Source: Fimbriimonadaceae bacterium
GTDB taxonomy: Bacteria; Armatimonadota; Fimbriimonadia; Fimbriimonadales; Fimbriimonadaceae
DNA: 64,000 nt
Reading direction: 5' to 3'
NCBI GenBank assembly: GCA_019638675.1
Contig: JAHBTE010000001.1
Location: forward strand, 466,605 to 530,604
A program made the position numbers and the translations under genes. The notes beneath the pieces are model-generated. The model was not told the DNA's origin, made no database searches, and saw nothing but the letters and a program-made list of their open reading frames with translations. Each line of letters opens with the position of its first letter. Position 1 is the stretch's first letter. Positions 42,827 through 51,802 of this stretch are shown here, piece after piece.

Positions 42827-44143
42827 CTAAACCTGTACGAGAGGTCGCAAGTTATCTCGCACGGGGGAAGAGAGTTCGCCGTAGGCGATTCCGTCCCGTT
42901 CTTCATCCAACCGAACCCATTGAAGCGATTTTTGAATGCTCTCTGGGCCGGCGAACTTCACCGTCAGCCAGTTATCGGTAGTGCCTTCCAGCAGCCCATT
43001 TTTATCCTTGCGCTCTACCAGAACCCGCATCGTCCGGCCAACGAACCGCCGCACTTGCTGGCGACCGGTTTCGGCAGTGAATTCAGCCAGCCGCTTAGCT
43101 CGATCCTGTTTTTCTTGCGGAGTCACCGGATCGCCCCACTGGTCGGCCGGAGTGCCAAAGCGCGGGCTGAACCGGAAAACGTGGGCTTTGAGATAATTCA
43201 CCTGCCGACAAACTTCTAGGCTTGATTCAAACCGTTCTTCAGATTCGGTGGGGAAACCCACCATGATGTCGGTTGTAATTGTCACATCCGGGAGTTCGGC
43301 GTACAACTTGGCGCACAGGTCAAGATACATTTGCTGGTCGTAGCGGCGGTTCATATTTTTAAGCACGCCAGTATCGCCACTTTGTAACGGAATGTGGAAC
43401 TGGGGAACCACCGCTCCATGACGCACAAGGTCAATGATCGGGTCGGTGACCTGGTGCATTTCAATTGAACTGATGCGGATGCGTTCGAGCCCGCTTTCTT
43501 CACTGAGTTTGGTAACGAGTTCTTCGAACTGCAACCCGCCACTGCCCGATTCTGGCCCGTAAGCTCCTATCAAAACACCGGTGAGAACCGCTTCGTGGTA
43601 ACCCATATCATGGAGCCGCTTGGCTTCGTCTAAAACCTCGCGCCAAGGCCGGCTGACCATTCCAGGGCGAGTAAATGGAATGCTGCAGTAACTGCACATC
43701 ACACTACAGCCATCTTGAACCTTTAGCGTTGCCCTTGTGCGACCCTTTTTGTGGTCAATATCAGCAAACTTGGGTTCTGCTTTCACCCAGTTTTCAACTT
43801 CAGGGAATTCTTTGAAAAGGTAATCCCTAGCGCGGAGTTTTTCCGGGTTGGGGACAATCACATCCACTCCTGGCATCTGTTCTTGTTTATTGATGCCCAT
43901 TTGCACGGCGCATCCGGTCACAACGACTTTTGCACTGGGGTTGGTGCGGGCGGCTTTGCGAACCGTGTACCAACTTTTACTTTCCGCTTGGCTGGTCACG
44001 CTGCAGGTGTTGATCACGTACACATCCGCTGGCTGATCAAACGGCACAACCTCAAAACCGACCTCAGCGAAGGAATCTAAAATTCGCTGAGTTTCGTATT
44101 GGTTGACTTTGCAACCGAGGGTTGTGAATGCGGCTCTCGGCAT
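42827..44143 (-). CDS. mtaB: tRNA t6A37 methylthiotransferase MtaB
   Basis: Radical SAM enzyme that adds a methylthio group to t6A37 in tRNAs decoding ANN codons. At 438 aa it has an N-terminal UPF0004 domain with cluster cysteines (TLGCKVNQYET, INTCSVT, VVTGCAVQ), the radical SAM motif CSVMCSYCSIP, and a C-terminal TRAM domain. LGCKVNQYE is diagnostic for MtaB over MiaB and RimO. A 52-bp gap separates it from the SPFH gene on its downstream side. It is probably monocistronic. Confidence 0.94.
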   Translation of the reverse strand: MPRAAFTTLGCKVNQYETQRILDSFAEVGFEVVPFDQPADVYVINTCSVTSQAESKSWYTVRKAARTNPSAKVVVTGCAVQMGINKQEQMPGVDVIVPNPEKLRARDYLFKEFPEVENWVKAEPKFADIDHKKGRTRATLKVQDGCSVMCSYCSIPFTRPGMVSRPWREVLDEAKRLHDMGYHEAVLTGVLIGAYGPESGSGGLQFEELVTKLSEESGLERIRISSIEMHQVTDPIIDLVRHGAVVPQFHIPLQSGDTGVLKNMNRRYDQQMYLDLCAKLYAELPDVTITTDIMVGFPTESEERFESSLEVCRQVNYLKAHVFRFSPRFGTPADQWGDPVTPQEKQDRAKRLAEFTAETGRQQVRRFVGRTMRVLVERKDKNGLLEGTTDNWLTVKFAGPESIQKSLQWVRLDEERDGIAYGELSSPVRDNLRPLVQV

Positions 44144-44200
44144 TTGCCTGAAGCTCTATTTTACTTGCTCGGGATCTAAGGCTCCCGGAGCGCGCCTTCG

Positions 44201-44827
44201 CTAACCAAGAATGCTGGTTGCATTCCGAACTTGAGTTGCGTAGAATTCGCCTTTTTCCGCCGCATCCAGCTCAGCGAGCAATTCGGAGTTATCTTGTCCC
44301 GAAACAGCCTTAATGTAGGCCTCCACCATCTTTACTTCAAGCGGATCATCTCCTTCCTGAACTAAGTTCAAAGATTTTTCAAATCTAGTCTTGGCCTCAT
44401 CCTTGTCTCCACGCGACCAGGCGAACGCCCCTACAAGCCACTCGGCTCGGCCAATAGGAACTGCTCCCCGACCAAGTTTTAATCCCAGTTCGAGGTTGAG
44501 ATGGGCAAATCTTTCTGAGGCGGCTTCATCGATCTTTGAGATTTCGATATCCTCATCTCCCCAGCCTCTCCAAAAAAACGCGGCCCGGTTGAAGCAAACT
44601 GCTTTCCAAGAACCCAAAGCGCCTTCATCCTCTGAATTGCCGATCAGTTGTTCTGCCAGACCGGCGGCCCTTGCAATCCCGGGTAAATCCTTTTCTTGCC
44701 AACGCAAATGGATCATCAACGAATTCAGTCCTTTGATCTGTTCTTCAAGACTTAACCCTGGCAACGAACCATTCACGCCTTCCCACGCACCTTCTTTGTA
44801 AGCGGAGACCAAAGGATGTTCATCCAT
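44201..44827 (-). CDS. Hypothetical helical protein
   Basis: Unrecognised 208-aa cytosolic protein, acidic and helical, with sequence resembling divergent TPR/helical repeats (AAFFWRGWGDEDIEISKIDEAA; EWLVGAFAWSRGDKDEAKTRFEKSLNLV). The DKDEAKTRFEKSLNLVQEG part is close to a TPR helix pair. No catalytic motif. The start codon is separated from the divergent lpxK start by about 60 bp if the GTG start is taken for lpxK. The function is unknown. Confidence 0.6.
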   Translation of the reverse strand: MDEHPLVSAYKEGAWEGVNGSLPGLSLEEQIKGLNSLMIHLRWQEKDLPGIARAAGLAEQLIGNSEDEGALGSWKAVCFNRAAFFWRGWGDEDIEISKIDEAASERFAHLNLELGLKLGRGAVPIGRAEWLVGAFAWSRGDKDEAKTRFEKSLNLVQEGDDPLEVKMVEAYIKAVSGQDNSELLAELDAAEKGEFYATQVRNATSILG

Positions 44828-44829
44828 GC

Positions 44830-44858
44830 TTGTAAGTTACCAAATTCGCCCGTATGAC
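44830..44858 (+). promoter_or_regulatory. Putative promoter of the LPS operon
   Basis: TTGTAA (44830-44835) and TATGAC (44853-44858) are separated by 17 bp; each matches 4 of 6 consensus positions. The predicted transcription start (about 44865) lies upstream of the GTG at 44889 and downstream of the earlier in-frame ATG at 44826, which supports the GTG start of lpxK. Confidence 0.35.
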
Positions 44859-44888
44859 GTGCTTGCGTGTCACAATCCTTTGAACCTA

Positions 44889-45875
44889 GTGAAGAAATTC
44901 TTTGAAGATGCTTGGGCCACTAAAGGAATGGCGGCTTGGTTACTCTTGCCATCTTCATTTTTGTATCAGTTAGGCTGGCGCGGATATCTGGCGATCTATC
45001 AGCTCGGCATTAAAAAAGCCCATATCCCAGAGGTTCCTACCATCTGCATCGGCAACCTCACGGCTGGCGGTTCGGGAAAAACTCCATTTACCCTTGCCAT
45101 CGCAGAACATCTCATCAGCACCGGGCGAAAAGTTGTTATTAGCACCTCTGGTTACGGCTCCCCGAAATATCACGGAGCTTCGGTTGCCCTGTCAGGAGAA
45201 CTGGATATCGACATTTGGGGCGACGAATCCACGATGTTCCGTACGCTTTTGCCAGATACTCCCCTCATCGTTGGTCATGACCGAGTGGAAGCGGCAAAAC
45301 TTGCGGCAAAAAACTTTGCCGACCATGTGATGCTGATGGATGACGGTTTCCAGCATTTACGAATCAAGCCCGATCTCTCTATCATCATTGAGCCGGAAGT
45401 AGAAAACGATTTTTGCTTCCCGGCTGGCCCTTACCGAGAACCAATTTCTGTCGGGCATTCTCGCGCCGACCGAGTGATGACGTACGGAGCAGATCTAATC
45501 GCACGACCGATCACGATAGAGAATGTTCAAGGGGAACCGATTGTCAAAGGCAACCGAGTTGCCGTGCTTTGTGCGATCGGTCAACCGCACAGATTTTCTA
45601 ATGCTTTGCTCACCGCTGGATATCAAGTAACGGAGGCCGTCGTTAAACCTGACCATGACCGCCTCGACGCAGGTAATCTGCTCGAAAAATTGAACCCGCT
45701 ACTCCCGTTGGTGGTCACAGCAAAAGATTTTGTGAAACTGAGAAAACGGCAAAATCTCGAAGGTCGAAGAGTTTCCATTGCACACTACCGGGTAACGCCG
45801 CGCAACGAAACCGAATTTTATCCATGGATCGAAAGCATTATCGATGAGCTCCACAAAGAAAAAACTGCTCGGTAA
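44889..45875 (+). CDS. lpxK: Tetraacyldisaccharide 4'-kinase
   Basis: Phosphorylates the 4' position of the lipid A disaccharide at the inner membrane, implying an LPS-bearing outer membrane. The 328-aa protein has a short hydrophobic N-terminus (GMAAWLLLPSSFLYQLGW), the P-loop ICIGNLTAGGSGKTPFTLAIA and the family motif VMLMDDGFQHLRIKPDLSIII. An upstream ATG (44826) would extend it by 21 residues and overlap the divergent gene. The GTG at 44889 fits family N-termini (KKFFEDAWATKG). The 3' end overlaps the acyltransferase gene by 32 bp, starting a chain of overlapping LPS genes. Confidence 0.92.
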   Translation: MKKFFEDAWATKGMAAWLLLPSSFLYQLGWRGYLAIYQLGIKKAHIPEVPTICIGNLTAGGSGKTPFTLAIAEHLISTGRKVVISTSGYGSPKYHGASVALSGELDIDIWGDESTMFRTLLPDTPLIVGHDRVEAAKLAAKNFADHVMLMDDGFQHLRIKPDLSIIIEPEVENDFCFPAGPYREPISVGHSRADRVMTYGADLIARPITIENVQGEPIVKGNRVAVLCAIGQPHRFSNALLTAGYQVTEAVVKPDHDRLDAGNLLEKLNPLLPLVVTAKDFVKLRKRQNLEGRRVSIAHYRVTPRNETEFYPWIESIIDELHKEKTAR

Positions 45876-46740
45876 GTTCGCAGAGCGATTCATGAAGGCC
45901 GTGCAGAAATCGGTCGCCCGGAAAACTCCTCAGCAGGCAGAAAATCTTGGTAAACGATACGGACGGTTACTCTGGACATTCGCAGGTAAGCGTAAAGAGC
46001 GAACTCTGGAAAACCTTCGTCGTGCTTTTCCTGAGAAATCTGAAAGCGAAATCCTTGCCATTGCTAAAGGAGTTTTTGAACACTTTGGTAGATCAACTAC
46101 TGACTTCCTTGCGAGTTTAGACCGAACCAAAGCCGATATCGAAGCTTCCACGACCATAGTGAATCCACACTATATGGATGAGGCGCTCGCCAAAGGGAAA
46201 GGAGCTCTTTTGATTACCGGACATATCGGCAACTGGGAGCGCGCTTCAGCCTGGCTTAGTCTTTCGGGGTATCCACTCAACGTCATCGCCCGAGATGCAG
46301 ACGATGAGGGTGTGAATAAGATCGTCAACGATATTCGCCGTGCGCCGGGTACGCAGGTCATCGCCCGAGGAGCCGCAGCCAGACAAGTGCTCGTGAAGCT
46401 ACGCGAGAATCAAATTGTTGGAATTCTTCCAGACCAAAACGCCTCCGATGTGTATATTCCTTTCTTTGGGCATCCAGCCGGAACAGCGCTCGGCCCTGGT
46501 GTCTTTCACTCTCGAACGGGAGCGGCCATCGTGCCGGTTGTCTGCGTCTATAAAGGCAATTCACGATACGAAATGACTTTTTATCCTGAGCTTGAGCCAA
46601 TCATGCCAGAAACTGCAACCGGAGAAGGATTGATGCGAGCGATCAATAACTGGCTGGAAGAACGGATTCGAGAAAATCCTGAACAATGGCTTTGGATGCA
46701 CGATCGCTGGCGCAATGCAAAACGGAAGGGGTTGATTTGA
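45844..46740 (+). CDS. LpxL/HtrB-type lipid A acyltransferase
   Basis: A lysophospholipid acyltransferase family enzyme of 298 aa that probably adds a secondary acyl chain to lipid A. The catalytic HxxxxE is visible in LLITGHIGNWERASAWLS. Family blocks follow: GYPLNVIARDADD, the ARGAAARQVLVKLRENQIVGILPDQNA region and the C-terminal ENPEQWLWMHDRWRNAKR. The first ATG overlaps lpxK by 32 bp. The stop is shared with the TTG start of the next gene. Which acyl position it modifies cannot be read from sequence. Confidence 0.9.
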   Translation: MSSTKKKLLGKFAERFMKAVQKSVARKTPQQAENLGKRYGRLLWTFAGKRKERTLENLRRAFPEKSESEILAIAKGVFEHFGRSTTDFLASLDRTKADIEASTTIVNPHYMDEALAKGKGALLITGHIGNWERASAWLSLSGYPLNVIARDADDEGVNKIVNDIRRAPGTQVIARGAAARQVLVKLRENQIVGILPDQNASDVYIPFFGHPAGTALGPGVFHSRTGAAIVPVVCVYKGNSRYEMTFYPELEPIMPETATGEGLMRAINNWLEERIRENPEQWLWMHDRWRNAKRKGLI

Positions 46741-47684
46741 AGCCAAAAATCTTAGTGATTCGGTTCAGTGCAATGGGGGACTGCATCATGGCGGCATGGG
46801 CGCTGACTGGTCTTCGGCAAACTTTGCCAGAATCGCAAATCACATGGGCAGTGCAGGATCGTTTTGCTCCGGTAATTGATCGTTCCCGATTAGTTGACCG
46901 AGTGGTCTACGGTGACACATTAAAATGGAAAGCTCACCGCTGGGCTCCGACAACATGGGCAAACCAACTCAGGATGTTCGCAGGTTTGCGCAAAGAAAGA
47001 TTTGACGTTGCTTTCGATTTGCAGGGCCAGGCAAAAACATCTCTCTGCCTAAAATTGTGTGGAGCCAAAAAGAGATTTGCCACCCATGGCTATGACAAAT
47101 TTGCGAATCGCCTCAATCCGACGGTTGACTGCTTACTCGGAAGCGTTCACGAAGTTGAAGCAACCTGGAGGTTGCTGAATCATTGGCATGAATGCCAGAT
47201 TCCACAACGTCCATACATGCCTCCTAGTAATAACAAACCGAACGGTCAAATTGTCATCCAAACTGGAAGCGGGCACCCACACAAAAAGCTTTCACAAGAA
47301 AGATGGGCTCAAGTCGCCAGAAAATTGATTTCTAGCGGTTATGAAGTCACTGCTATCGGGGGAGCCAACGATGATGAAATTCCAGTCGAAGGAATTACAA
47401 ATCTTGTCGGATCAATCTCACTCGAAAGGTCACTAGATTTGGTCGCAAACTGCAAGCTTCATGTGAGTGCCGATACAGGTACTGCCCATGCGGCAAGTGC
47501 GTACGGAATTCCCACGGTGACCATTTTCGGACGCACCGATCCACGGCGGTACCAGCCTTATGGATCGATCAGTACTGTTTTGAGAGTTGGCCCTGATCCA
47601 AACGATGTCACCGCCCACGAAATCTGTCATGCGATACACGAACGACTAGGAGGACGATCATCCGCTTCCTCATTAGTCGACTAA
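46737..47684 (+). CDS. Glycosyltransferase family 9 (heptosyltransferase-like), copy 1
   Basis: A GT9 enzyme of 315 aa that likely transfers ADP-heptose (or a related sugar) to the LPS core. The start is TTG at 46737, overlapping the previous stop (TTGA), with a strong AAGGGG 5 bases upstream and giving the canonical N-terminus KPKILVIRFSAMGD. Typical GT9 motifs follow: DVAFDLQGQAKTS, IVIQTGSGHPHKKLSQERW and VSADTGTAHAASAYGIPTVTIFGRTDP. Reading from an upstream ATG would add 17 residues antisense-like to the end of the previous gene and is rejected. It overlaps the next GT9 gene. Confidence 0.9.
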   Translation: MKPKILVIRFSAMGDCIMAAWALTGLRQTLPESQITWAVQDRFAPVIDRSRLVDRVVYGDTLKWKAHRWAPTTWANQLRMFAGLRKERFDVAFDLQGQAKTSLCLKLCGAKKRFATHGYDKFANRLNPTVDCLLGSVHEVEATWRLLNHWHECQIPQRPYMPPSNNKPNGQIVIQTGSGHPHKKLSQERWAQVARKLISSGYEVTAIGGANDDEIPVEGITNLVGSISLERSLDLVANCKLHVSADTGTAHAASAYGIPTVTIFGRTDPRRYQPYGSISTVLRVGPDPNDVTAHEICHAIHERLGGRSSASSLVD

Positions 47685-48580
47685 GTGCGCTTGGGGATGT
47701 GGCCTGTTCTTTGCCTGCCGCTGGGGCACTCAAGCAGACTCACCCAGACTGCGAGATCATCTGGATCGGTGATAAGCGATTCGGTGATGTCGCCCGGTCA
47801 TGCCGTCACGTTAACGATGTTGTTATCTTGGAAAAAGAGTGGAAAACGTGGAAGAAGACCGTTCAGTCTTTAGGTGAATTTGACGCCGCGCTTGATCTTC
47901 AAGGGCTCCTCAAATCAGCACTGCCAATTCATTTTTCGAACGCAAAAGTAAAACTCGGTTATCATTGGCAGCGCGAGGCATCTTGGCTTTTCACCCAAGC
48001 CGTGCAACCAAGAAAAACTTCCATCCACGTGGTTGACCAGTATCTCGATGTAGCTCTCGCCGCCGGGGGAAGCATCCAAGCCGTTGATTTTGGTTTAGAA
48101 CCTAGACCTGAAGACACGCAAAAAGTGGAAGCGTTACTCAAAGAACAAGGTTACGAACCGGGGCAAAAGCTCGCCGTGCTTCATGCGGGTGCAGGATGGG
48201 CATCCAAGCGATGGCCAGCCCAAAGCTTTGCCCAGCTCACGGATCAACTCGCCACAAATCAGGCCACTGTGGCCTTTATCGGCACTCAAGGCGATTCCCC
48301 TGCAGTTGATGAAGTTTTGTCTCACTGTAAAACCAAGCCACTTAGCCTTCTCGGCAAAACCAACATCCGAGAACTCATCGCCCTTTTATCACTTGCCGAC
48401 CTTCATGTCGCTGGGGACACTGGCTCAATCCACCTTGCCGCCGGGTTGAACACGCCTTGCATTGGACTCTATACTCTCACTAAACCCGAGCGATCTTGTC
48501 CATATGGCCAGCTGGATCATTGCAAGTCCACAGAACCAGAGAAAGTTATTCCGCTCGCTTTACAATTAATCAGCTCATGA
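47660..48580 (+). CDS. Glycosyltransferase family 9 (heptosyltransferase-like), copy 2, apparent ATC start
   Basis: Second GT9 enzyme (306 aa as drawn). The conserved N-terminus [21 protein letters not shown] is encoded in frame from 47663, yet no ATG, GTG or TTG precedes it in this frame. A perfect AGGAGG (47648-47653) lies 6 bases before an ATC codon at 47660, the best candidate start. The first conventional start (GTG 47699) would delete the nucleotide-sugar fold's first strand. Other motifs are intact: [31 protein letters not shown] and [23 protein letters not shown]. It overlaps the previous gene by 25 bp and rfaE2 by 4 bp. Confidence 0.82.
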   Translation: MRFLISRLSALGDVACSLPAAGALKQTHPDCEIIWIGDKRFGDVARSCRHVNDVVILEKEWKTWKKTVQSLGEFDAALDLQGLLKSALPIHFSNAKVKLGYHWQREASWLFTQAVQPRKTSIHVVDQYLDVALAAGGSIQAVDFGLEPRPEDTQKVEALLKEQGYEPGQKLAVLHAGAGWASKRWPAQSFAQLTDQLATNQATVAFIGTQGDSPAVDEVLSHCKTKPLSLLGKTNIRELIALLSLADLHVAGDTGSIHLAAGLNTPCIGLYTLTKPERSCPYGQLDHCKSTEPEKVIPLALQLISS

Positions 48581-49041
48581 GTATTGCCACCATCGAAGAA
48601 ATCCAATCTGCCCGTGTTGGCAAAACGCTGGTGTTCACCAATGGAGTCTTTGATATCCTGCATGCAGGTCATGTTCAGTACCTTCAAGCGGCAAAAGAAC
48701 TTGGCGACCTCCTTATTGTTGGACTAAACTCCGATGAAAGTGTCCGAACCCTCAATAAGGGAGCAGATCGCCCAATCAATACACTCGCAGATCGTGCGGC
48801 CGTCATGTCGGCCCTGCGCTCAGTAGATTTTGTCGTCAGCTTTTCAGAATCCACGCCAGAAAATCTCATAGCCGAGATCAAACCGGATATTCACGTAAAA
48901 GGCGGCGACTACACGCCAGAGCAGTTGCCGGAAACAAAGATCGTTGAATCTTACGGCGGAAAAGTGGTTATCCTCCCGTTCTTACCAGGAAGATCAACCA
49001 CTTCTATACTCCAAAAACTTATTTCGCCAATTGAGGGCTGA
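48577..49041 (+). CDS. rfaE2: Heptose 1-phosphate adenylyltransferase (RfaE2/HldE C-terminal type)
   Basis: Makes ADP-D-glycero-beta-D-manno-heptose, the sugar donor for the two GT9 enzymes upstream. The 154-aa cytidylyltransferase-like fold has [15 protein letters not shown] (HxGH motif), [37 protein letters not shown] and [14 protein letters not shown]. It is the stand-alone C-terminal half of HldE; the kinase half is not in the window. The ATG at 48577 overlaps the GT9 stop (ATGA). The 3' end overlaps the convergent propeller gene by 23 bp. Confidence 0.93.
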   Translation: MSIATIEEIQSARVGKTLVFTNGVFDILHAGHVQYLQAAKELGDLLIVGLNSDESVRTLNKGADRPINTLADRAAVMSALRSVDFVVSFSESTPENLIAEIKPDIHVKGGDYTPEQLPETKIVESYGGKVVILPFLPGRSTTSILQKLISPIEG

Positions 49042-50275
49042 ACTGCGGCATAGCGTATGTTCCGCCAGAAGTCAGCTTTCTCTCGCCGGAGCCGTCTACG
49101 TTGATCACAAAAACATTTGTTTCCGAACCTTCTGTTTTCAAATAGGTGAGTTTGCTTCCGTCGGGAGACCAACTAGGTGAACTGACTTGGCCACCGATAA
49201 CAGGAGTAGGTGTGCTTCCACCGTTCGGCTGAAATGGCATGACCATCAGCCCGCTAGGCGTAAATCCACCCATTCCATCGCTTAAGCCAACGACCACCGC
49301 GAACTTGCTACCATCTGGTGAAATGGAGAAGTCTCCAAACGCTTCTTCACTCCCAAATGGCAAAACGGCAATTGGGTCAGCTTTGGGAACTCCGTCTTCA
49401 CCTATGCTCACGACAAACAAAGCGGATTCAAATGGCTTAGTGACTTTTCCATCCTTGATAAATTCTTTTGGAATATTTGCTTGGTCTGGAAACGCCATGT
49501 TGCGAACCATAATCGCAACCCGTCCATCACTTGAAACATCCATTCCCACTTTTTTGCCACGGAAAATTTCCATGGGGCGCTTTAATTGCCCTTGCTCATC
49601 TAGGCCAAGAATATGAAGGATAACTGTTTGACCCTCATCATTGAGCATCACTGCCGCTACTTGAGATTTCTTCCCGACGTATCGCGCCTTTACAAAGCTA
49701 TCACCAAACTTGCCGTAAAGAACCTCCATCGTTCCCCGGCGACCTTCTTCTGCGGCGGCGGTTTCATCAATAGCCGGCGGCAAAATTTGCTTGGTTGTTC
49801 CATCCTTAATATTAATTTCGAGAATCTGACCGCCAGATTGAATAAGGCCAAGTATCTTTGCACTCGGATCATCTACCGGGCCAAACCACGGAGCCGATTG
49901 GCTACGCGAACCGATCGCTCTTTTGCTGATATCTTGCCGATCTGGATTCCAGCGGTAAACCAAAAATGAGTCACTTTCGCGGGTGCTTGACATAAACAGC
50001 CGCTGTCCATCGACCGACCAGCTCACCTCACGGTCTTCCCATTGGGATTTGCCATCCTTAGGTGGTTTATTCGGTTCGATTCGCTTGCCGTTCTCATCAA
50101 ATAAAACGACCCGACCGCCCTGCTTAGACATTTCTAGCGCGGTTACATATCCAACAGAGTTAAAGTCGCCCGGATCTGGATCGTCGGTCACATTCTTGAG
50201 CACCTTGTATCCGTAGAGCAACCCTACAATGAGGAGGAACCCGATTAAGAACCTTATCTGAGTGGCTTTCTTCAT
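49019..50275 (-). CDS. Membrane-anchored PD40/TolB-like beta-propeller protein
   Basis: A 418-aa protein with one N-terminal membrane helix ([20 protein letters not shown]) and an extracytoplasmic propeller. PD40-like repeats are visible: [59 protein letters not shown] and [18 protein letters not shown]. These occur in TolB and in many bacterial surface or periplasmic proteins. No enzyme motif. It is the last gene on the minus strand after fmt, with a 62-bp gap. Confidence 0.78.
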   Translation of the reverse strand: MKKATQIRFLIGFLLIVGLLYGYKVLKNVTDDPDPGDFNSVGYVTALEMSKQGGRVVLFDENGKRIEPNKPPKDGKSQWEDREVSWSVDGQRLFMSSTRESDSFLVYRWNPDRQDISKRAIGSRSQSAPWFGPVDDPSAKILGLIQSGGQILEINIKDGTTKQILPPAIDETAAAEEGRRGTMEVLYGKFGDSFVKARYVGKKSQVAAVMLNDEGQTVILHILGLDEQGQLKRPMEIFRGKKVGMDVSSDGRVAIMVRNMAFPDQANIPKEFIKDGKVTKPFESALFVVSIGEDGVPKADPIAVLPFGSEEAFGDFSISPDGSKFAVVVGLSDGMGGFTPSGLMVMPFQPNGGSTPTPVIGGQVSSPSWSPDGSKLTYLKTEGSETNVFVINVDGSGERKLTSGGTYAMPQFSPQLAK

Positions 50276-50337
50276 GTCAAAAATCCGAAACGTTGCTTAT
50301 TCTGGCTGAATTTGAATTCCTGGTTACGGGCAACGGT

Positions 50338-51252
50338 TCATACCAACCAACGCATACGGGCGGTGATTTGTGCCCCGTTCAGGAATTCTTTTGCCGACAT
50401 CCTGCGTTTTCCTTCTGGTTGCACTTCTAGAAGGCGGAGTGAGCCATCCCCGAACGCGAGGGTGATGCCATATTGAGTATCAAGAATCACGCCAGGTTCG
50501 CCTGATCTCGTATCGTATCGAGCCGAGTGAACTTTAACGATTCCTGATGTGGTTTTCATCCAGACCCCCGGAGCCGGTGTGAATGCTCGGAACCGGTTGT
50601 AAGCAACCTCAGCAGAAAGATCGCTTGTCAGCTCAGCATCAGCTTTTTCGACCTTCGGTGCATGGGTGGCAAAAGCATCGTCTTGCGGAGTGCGCGTGTA
50701 TTTGCCTGAAACGATTTTCGGCATCCACTCTTTGGCTAGATCACCCGCCATTTCGGAAAGTCGCGCGTAAAGTTCTCCGGCGGTTTCATCAGCGCCGATT
50801 GGAGTGCGGGCAATTTTGATCATATCACCGGTATCCATGCCCTTATCCATTTGCATTAGCGTGACGCCAGATTCAGTGTCGCCTGCTTCAATCGCGCGCT
50901 GGATCGGTGCGGCGCCCCGCCAGCGGGGAAGGATTGAGCCGTGTAAATTGATGCATCCGCATCGAGGAATATCTAAGACTCGTTGGCTCAATATCTGCCC
51001 ATAAGCGGCGACCAGAAAAACATCCGCTTGCTCAGCTTCTAAGATGGGCAAGAACTCAAGTGAACGGCTCTTTTCCGGGGTTTGTGCTGGAATACCAAGT
51101 TCAAGTGCCGCTTGCTTTACTGGCGATGGTTGTAGATTCAATCCACGACCTTTTGGTCGGTCAGGTTGGCTCACGACTTGAGTCACATGTTCTGCAACTG
51201 CTTTCAATGCCGGAACGGCAAAATCGGCGGTGCCGAAATAGACAATCCTCAA
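50338..51252 (-). CDS. fmt: Methionyl-tRNA formyltransferase
   Basis: Formylates initiator Met-tRNA. The 304-aa protein has RIVYFGTADFAVPALKA at the N-terminus, the catalytic block CINLHGSILPRWRGAAPIQRAIEAGD, and GVTLMQMDKGMDTGDM. The C-terminal beta-barrel contains FRAFTPAPGVWMKT. The start is TTG at 51252, directly after the def stop codon (no spacer), with GGAG in the def end as SD. The pairing with def is the usual formylation/deformylation couple. Confidence 0.95.
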   Translation of the reverse strand: MRIVYFGTADFAVPALKAVAEHVTQVVSQPDRPKGRGLNLQPSPVKQAALELGIPAQTPEKSRSLEFLPILEAEQADVFLVAAYGQILSQRVLDIPRCGCINLHGSILPRWRGAAPIQRAIEAGDTESGVTLMQMDKGMDTGDMIKIARTPIGADETAGELYARLSEMAGDLAKEWMPKIVSGKYTRTPQDDAFATHAPKVEKADAELTSDLSAEVAYNRFRAFTPAPGVWMKTTSGIVKVHSARYDTRSGEPGVILDTQYGITLAFGDGSLRLLEVQPEGKRRMSAKEFLNGAQITARMRWLV

Positions 51253-51777
51253 TTAATCTCGCTCCGGATTCGGATCCATCCAGTGGAGCGTTGCTTCGTT
51301 CACTTTGTCGATAAAAAGAATTCCGTCTAGGTGGTCGATTTCATGCTGAACCACTACCGCCGGATAGCCTTTCATTTCCAATTCGATCGGGCGACCCTTG
51401 ATGTCGTACGCTTCCACAATCACTGATTCAAAACGCTCAACGTCGCCGTAAAGGCCAGGGATGCTGAGGCAACCTTCTTCACCTACTTGAGTGCCGCTTT
51501 TTTCGGTAATCGTCGGATTGACCAAAACGATAGGCTTGCGTTCCGGAGCGATAACGACGATGCGTTCACTCACTCCTACTTGCGGCGCGGCGATGCCAAC
51601 CCCGTTAGCGGCTTTCATGATAGAAATCATCCGTTCGGCCAACTTGACGTGGCGCTTGGTGACTTTTTCGATTGGTTTTGCCACTCGTCGGAGAACTTGC
51701 TCGGGAATTTTTACGACCGGACGCTCATCATTGGTCACATACAAGTATTGAAATTCAGTTGGTACAACGATCTCCAT
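51253..51777 (-). CDS. def: Peptide deformylase
   Basis: Removes N-formyl groups from nascent proteins. At 174 aa it carries all three metalloenzyme motifs: GVGIAAPQVGVS, EEGCLSIPG (metal-binding Cys) and QHEIDHLDGILFID (metal-binding His residues and catalytic Glu). The N-terminus MEIVVPTEFQYLYVTNDERPV is a little longer than in E. coli. It lies between prmC (25-bp gap) and fmt (no gap). Confidence 0.95.
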   Translation of the reverse strand: MEIVVPTEFQYLYVTNDERPVVKIPEQVLRRVAKPIEKVTKRHVKLAERMISIMKAANGVGIAAPQVGVSERIVVIAPERKPIVLVNPTITEKSGTQVGEEGCLSIPGLYGDVERFESVIVEAYDIKGRPIELEMKGYPAVVVQHEIDHLDGILFIDKVNEATLHWMDPNPERD

Positions 51778-51802
51778 TCAGGCTAATTATATCCGGGGCA
51801 AC

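Noticed and set aside
44826-44888. Longer lpxK starting at ATG 44826
   Set aside because: It would overlap the divergent gene's start, precede the predicted promoter and add residues not expected in the family.
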